Assembly (NCBI GenBank): GCA_965199335.1
Contig: CBDAQZ010000003.1
Span: 496,001 to 560,000, forward strand
From: CBDAQV01 sp965199335
Lineage (GTDB): Bacteria > Pseudomonadota > Alphaproteobacteria > CALMVH01
DNA length: 64,000 nucleotides
Direction: 5' to 3'
The stretch's first letter is position 1. Every line of letters begins with the position of its first letter. Below, piece after piece: positions 61,446 through 64,000 of this stretch. Under the pieces are notes generated by a model. The model was not told where the DNA came from, did no database searches, and was given only the letters and a program-made list of their open reading frames with translations. The position numbers were made by a program, and so were the translations under genes.

Positions 61446-63251
61446 TCACTTGTCATCCCCCATCCTCAGCGCTGCGATGAAGGCCGATTGCGGGATGTCG
61501 ACCTCGCCGAACTGGCGCATGCGCTTCTTGCCTTCCTTCTGCTTGTCCAGCAGCTTGCGCTTGCGGCTGATGTCGCCGCCGTAGCACTTGGCGGTCACGT
61601 CCTTGCGCAGGGCACTGATGGTTTCGCGCGCGATCACCTTGCCGCCGATGGCCGCCTGGATGGCGATCTTGAACAGCTGCTGCGGGATCAGCTCCTTCAG
61701 CCGTTCGCACATGCCGCGCCCGCGTCGTTCCGACTGGCCGCGGTGCACGACCATCGACAGCGCATCGACCTCCTCGGCGTTGACCAGGATGGTCATCTTG
61801 ACCAGGTCGCCCTCGCGGTACTCGTCGATTGCGTAGTCGAAGCTGGCATAGCCGCGGCTGATCGATTTCAGCCGGTCGTAGAAGTCGAACACCACCTCGT
61901 TCAGCGGCAGGCGGTAGACCAGCATGGCGCGCTGGCCGACATAGGTCAGCTCTACCTGCTCGCCGCGCCGTTCCTGACACAGCTGCAATATGCCGCCGAT
62001 ATATTCGTCCGGCAGCAGGATGGTCGCCTTGATCCACGGCTCCTCGATATGCTTGATCTTCATCGGGTCGGGCATGTCGGCGGGGTTATACAGCTCCCGT
62101 ACCGTGCCGTCGGTCAAATGCAGGCGGTAGACGACGGATGGCGCGGTCGCGATCAGGTCGAGGTTGAACTCGCGCTCCAGCCGCTCCTGGATGATTTCCA
62201 TGTGCAGCAGGCCCAGGAAGCCGCAGCGATAGCCGAAGCCCAGCGCCTGGCTGGATTCGGGTTCGAAGTGGAAGCTGGAATCGTTGAGTTTCAACCGGCC
62301 GAGGCTGTCGCGCAGATGCTCGAAATCGGCGGCGTCGACCGGGAACAGCGAGCAGAACACGACCGGCACCGACGGCTTGAAACCGGTCAGCACTTCGCTC
62401 GCTTGCCGCTTCTCGTCGGTCAGCGTGTCGCCGACCTTGGTATCGGAGATGTCCTTGATGCCGGCGGTGATGAAGCCCATCTCCCCCGGCCCCAGGCGGT
62501 CGATGATGACCCGCTTGGGCGTGAACATGCCGACGCGGTCGACGTCGCGCGTCGCACCGGTCTGCATGAAGCGGATCTTCTGGTTGGTGCGGATCTCGCC
62601 GTCGACGACGCGGATCAGGATGACGACGCCCAGATAGGCGTCGTACCAGCTGTCGACCAGCAGCGCCTTCAGCGGCGCGTCGATGTCGCCGGTCGGCGGC
62701 GGCAGGCGCTCGACGATCGCCTCCAGCAGGTCGTCGATGCCGAGGCCCGATTTCGCCGAGATCGGCACCGCGTTCGAGGCGTCGATCCCGATCACGTCCT
62801 CGATCTGCTGGCGTACGCGCTCGACATCGGCGGCGGGCAGGTCGACCTTGTTGATCACCGGCACGATCTCGTGGTTGTTGTCGATCGCCTGATAGACGTT
62901 GGCGAGGGTCTGCGCCTCGACCCCTTGCGTCGAATCGACCACCAGCAGCGAGCCCTCGCAGGCGGCCAGGCTACGCGATACCTCATAGGCGAAATCGACG
63001 TGGCCGGGCGTGTCCATCAGGTTCAGCTGGTATTCCTGCCCGTCCTTCGCCGTATAGGCGAGGCGCACGGTCTGCGCCTTGATGGTGATGCCGCGTTCCT
63101 TCTCGATGTCCATGCTGTCCAGCACCTGCGCCGTCATCTCCCGCTTCTCCAGCCCGCCGCAGGTTTCGATGAGGCGGTCGGCAAGCGTGGACTTGCCGTG
63201 GTCGATATGCGCGATGATGGAGAAGTTACGGATATGGGACAGGTCGGTCAT
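61446..63251 (-). CDS. lepA: Elongation factor 4 (LepA), ribosomal GTPase
   Basis: The 601-residue GTPase has G1 AHIDHGKSTLADRL, switch I KERGITIKAQT, G3 DTPGHVDF, G4 NKVDLPAAD, domain II, EF-G-like domains III and V, and the LepA-specific C-terminal domain (RLKELIPQQLFKIAIQAAIG). It acts on stalled or assembling ribosomes. ATG 63251 is the family start; an upstream frame adds 13 unlikely residues. The gene stands alone. Confidence 0.97.
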   Translation of the reverse strand: MTDLSHIRNFSIIAHIDHGKSTLADRLIETCGGLEKREMTAQVLDSMDIEKERGITIKAQTVRLAYTAKDGQEYQLNLMDTPGHVDFAYEVSRSLAACEGSLLVVDSTQGVEAQTLANVYQAIDNNHEIVPVINKVDLPAADVERVRQQIEDVIGIDASNAVPISAKSGLGIDDLLEAIVERLPPPTGDIDAPLKALLVDSWYDAYLGVVILIRVVDGEIRTNQKIRFMQTGATRDVDRVGMFTPKRVIIDRLGPGEMGFITAGIKDISDTKVGDTLTDEKRQASEVLTGFKPSVPVVFCSLFPVDAADFEHLRDSLGRLKLNDSSFHFEPESSQALGFGYRCGFLGLLHMEIIQERLEREFNLDLIATAPSVVYRLHLTDGTVRELYNPADMPDPMKIKHIEEPWIKATILLPDEYIGGILQLCQERRGEQVELTYVGQRAMLVYRLPLNEVVFDFYDRLKSISRGYASFDYAIDEYREGDLVKMTILVNAEEVDALSMVVHRGQSERRGRGMCERLKELIPQQLFKIAIQAAIGGKVIARETISALRKDVTAKCYGGDISRKRKLLDKQKEGKKRMRQFGEVDIPQSAFIAALRMGDDK

Positions 63252-63368
63252 GATGCGCCGGACTTTAGGGAGGTCCGGCCCGAAGGGCAACGCAGGTGTC
63301 GCGTGGTTGAGGATTATCGGAAGGACCGGCGTTGTTATCTACCCGCCGATGCCACACAGCCTACTGGA

Positions 63369-63581
63369 TCAAGCTGCCCTGCGTAGCGCCGTGCGCTGGT
63401 TGCGGTTGGCGGCGCCCCGTGCAACCGCCGACGATGTCCGAAAACCGCGGGCCCTGAGACCGGTTAGGTTCTGGATTGCGGTCGTGGTTTCAAAACGATG
63501 CCTGATCAGGGCAATACCGCCCAGCATTGCCAGGATGGGCAGAGGCGACAGGATAAGAATGCCGATGAGAAACAGGACCAT
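63369..63581 (-). CDS. Small membrane protein
   Basis: The 70-residue protein has one N-terminal transmembrane helix (VLFLIGILILSPLPILAMLG) and a basic tail (RNQRTALRRAA). No family is recognised. ATG 63581 with AAGG 8 bases upstream is chosen over TTG 63587. An AT-rich region upstream likely holds its promoter. Confidence 0.5.
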   Translation of the reverse strand: MVLFLIGILILSPLPILAMLGGIALIRHRFETTTAIQNLTGLRARGFRTSSAVARGAANRNQRTALRRAA

Positions 63582-63692
63582 GGACAAGAGCCTTAATAAT
63601 TTATTAAGATGCTTATAGCTTTGCTGGCCGACGAGTTCAACAGAAAATTGATGTCTTTGACCGCTTTATGATATGGTCAAGCACCGATTGTC

Positions 63693-63977
63693 CTAGCTAT
63701 CCCTTGGGAAAAATACTGCCGGATTTTGCCGCCTCATCCCGGGCCCCATCATGTGCTGTGCGTCCCTGGCCAGCAGCGAGGACACTTCCCGCACTACATC
63801 CGGCAGTTCGACGCCGTTTTCCCTGGCCTTGATCACCTTCTGGTTGGGATAGCATACGACTTCCGGGCTCGACGACATCATGAGCGTCAACACGTTCGGC
63901 GCCGCCACGGCCTGCGATCCATGCAGCAGGAAACTGTCCAGGGTTACCCCGGCATCGCAGAATTTGGTGATCGCCAT
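63693..63977 (-). CDS. Hypothetical protein, possibly running off the window
   Basis: The frame is open from its stop at 63693 to the right edge, so the start may lie outside; the ATG at 63977 lacks a clear ribosome-binding site. The visible ~94 residues (VTLDSFLLHGSQAVAAPNVL, CYPNQKVIKARENGVELPDV) look soluble. No family is recognised. Confidence 0.5.
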   Translation of the reverse strand: MAITKFCDAGVTLDSFLLHGSQAVAAPNVLTLMMSSSPEVVCYPNQKVIKARENGVELPDVVREVSSLLARDAQHMMGPGMRRQNPAVFFPRDS

Positions 63978-64000
63978 CGAGATGCGGGGCGGCTGGTTGA

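Noticed and set aside
61488..63386. 632-codon plus-strand frame opposite lepA
   Set aside because: Antisense shadow of lepA with His/Asp/Val-rich random composition.

Overview
The window looks like chromosomal DNA of a GC-rich alphaproteobacterium. The lineage call rests on an FzlA-type GST-like division protein, an EcfG-type general-stress sigma factor, a DksA-like protein that has kept one zinc-finger Cys, CcmH/CcmI cytochrome c maturation genes, a YgjP-type metallopeptidase and a DUF1501/DUF1800 pair. The order or family cannot be fixed from sequence reading alone. Coding density is high: after annotation no gap exceeds 300 bases, and the longest (3418-3685, 268 bases) is AT-rich with no gene visible. 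I saw no rRNA, tRNA, CRISPR array, integrase or transposase.

Layout. 1-5.9 kb: end of a ccm operon, a receiver-like protein without its phosphoacceptor Asp, a cysteine hydrolase, a quinone-reductase-like dehydrogenase and a GH13 glucosidase. 5.9-9.8 kb: stress-regulation cluster (DksA-like, EcfG-like sigma, single-domain receiver, second ECF sigma), a broken small gene and accessory genes. 9.7-19.6 kb: UDG-PBP1A pair, hydrolase-YgjP pair, manganese catalase with small stress-type genes, a protein with 46 consecutive glutamines, and uvrB. 19.7-26.6 kb: a transglutaminase-like protein, a Tat-type serine protease, a polyisoprenyl-type glycosyltransferase, TspO and a DUF3142/large lipoprotein pair. 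26.7-30.9 kb: rpmI-rplT, an intrinsic terminator, pheS-pheT. 31-42.7 kb: metabolic genes, including cfa, mtnX-like-purB and a desaturase with its likely regulator. Beside cfa sits a low-GC TylF-type methyltransferase gene bracketed by an exact 31-base copy of the cfa 3' end.

42.8-49.3 kb (minus strand) is the most unusual block. A gene for a small membrane protein is followed by three paralogous pilin-like genes lacking a visible prepilin leader, a small membrane protein, a 677-residue beta-rich protein with a similar N-terminal helix, and an orphan GspE/PilB-type ATPase. Two of the pilin-like genes share about 533 identical bases while their ends differ, which points to gene conversion. Upstream is a lytic-transglycosylase-like gene. 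No inner-membrane platform, prepilin peptidase or secretin is in the window.

50-64 kb: an APC-type permease directly behind mreB (no mreC/mreD follows), a DUF892 ferritin-like protein with a long basic tail, fzlA, a frameshifted NERD-domain gene, several exported or unknown proteins, a glycosyltransferase and lepA. Dispersed inverted repeats of two families (GTCATYCC type and CCTCTCCC type) lie between genes.
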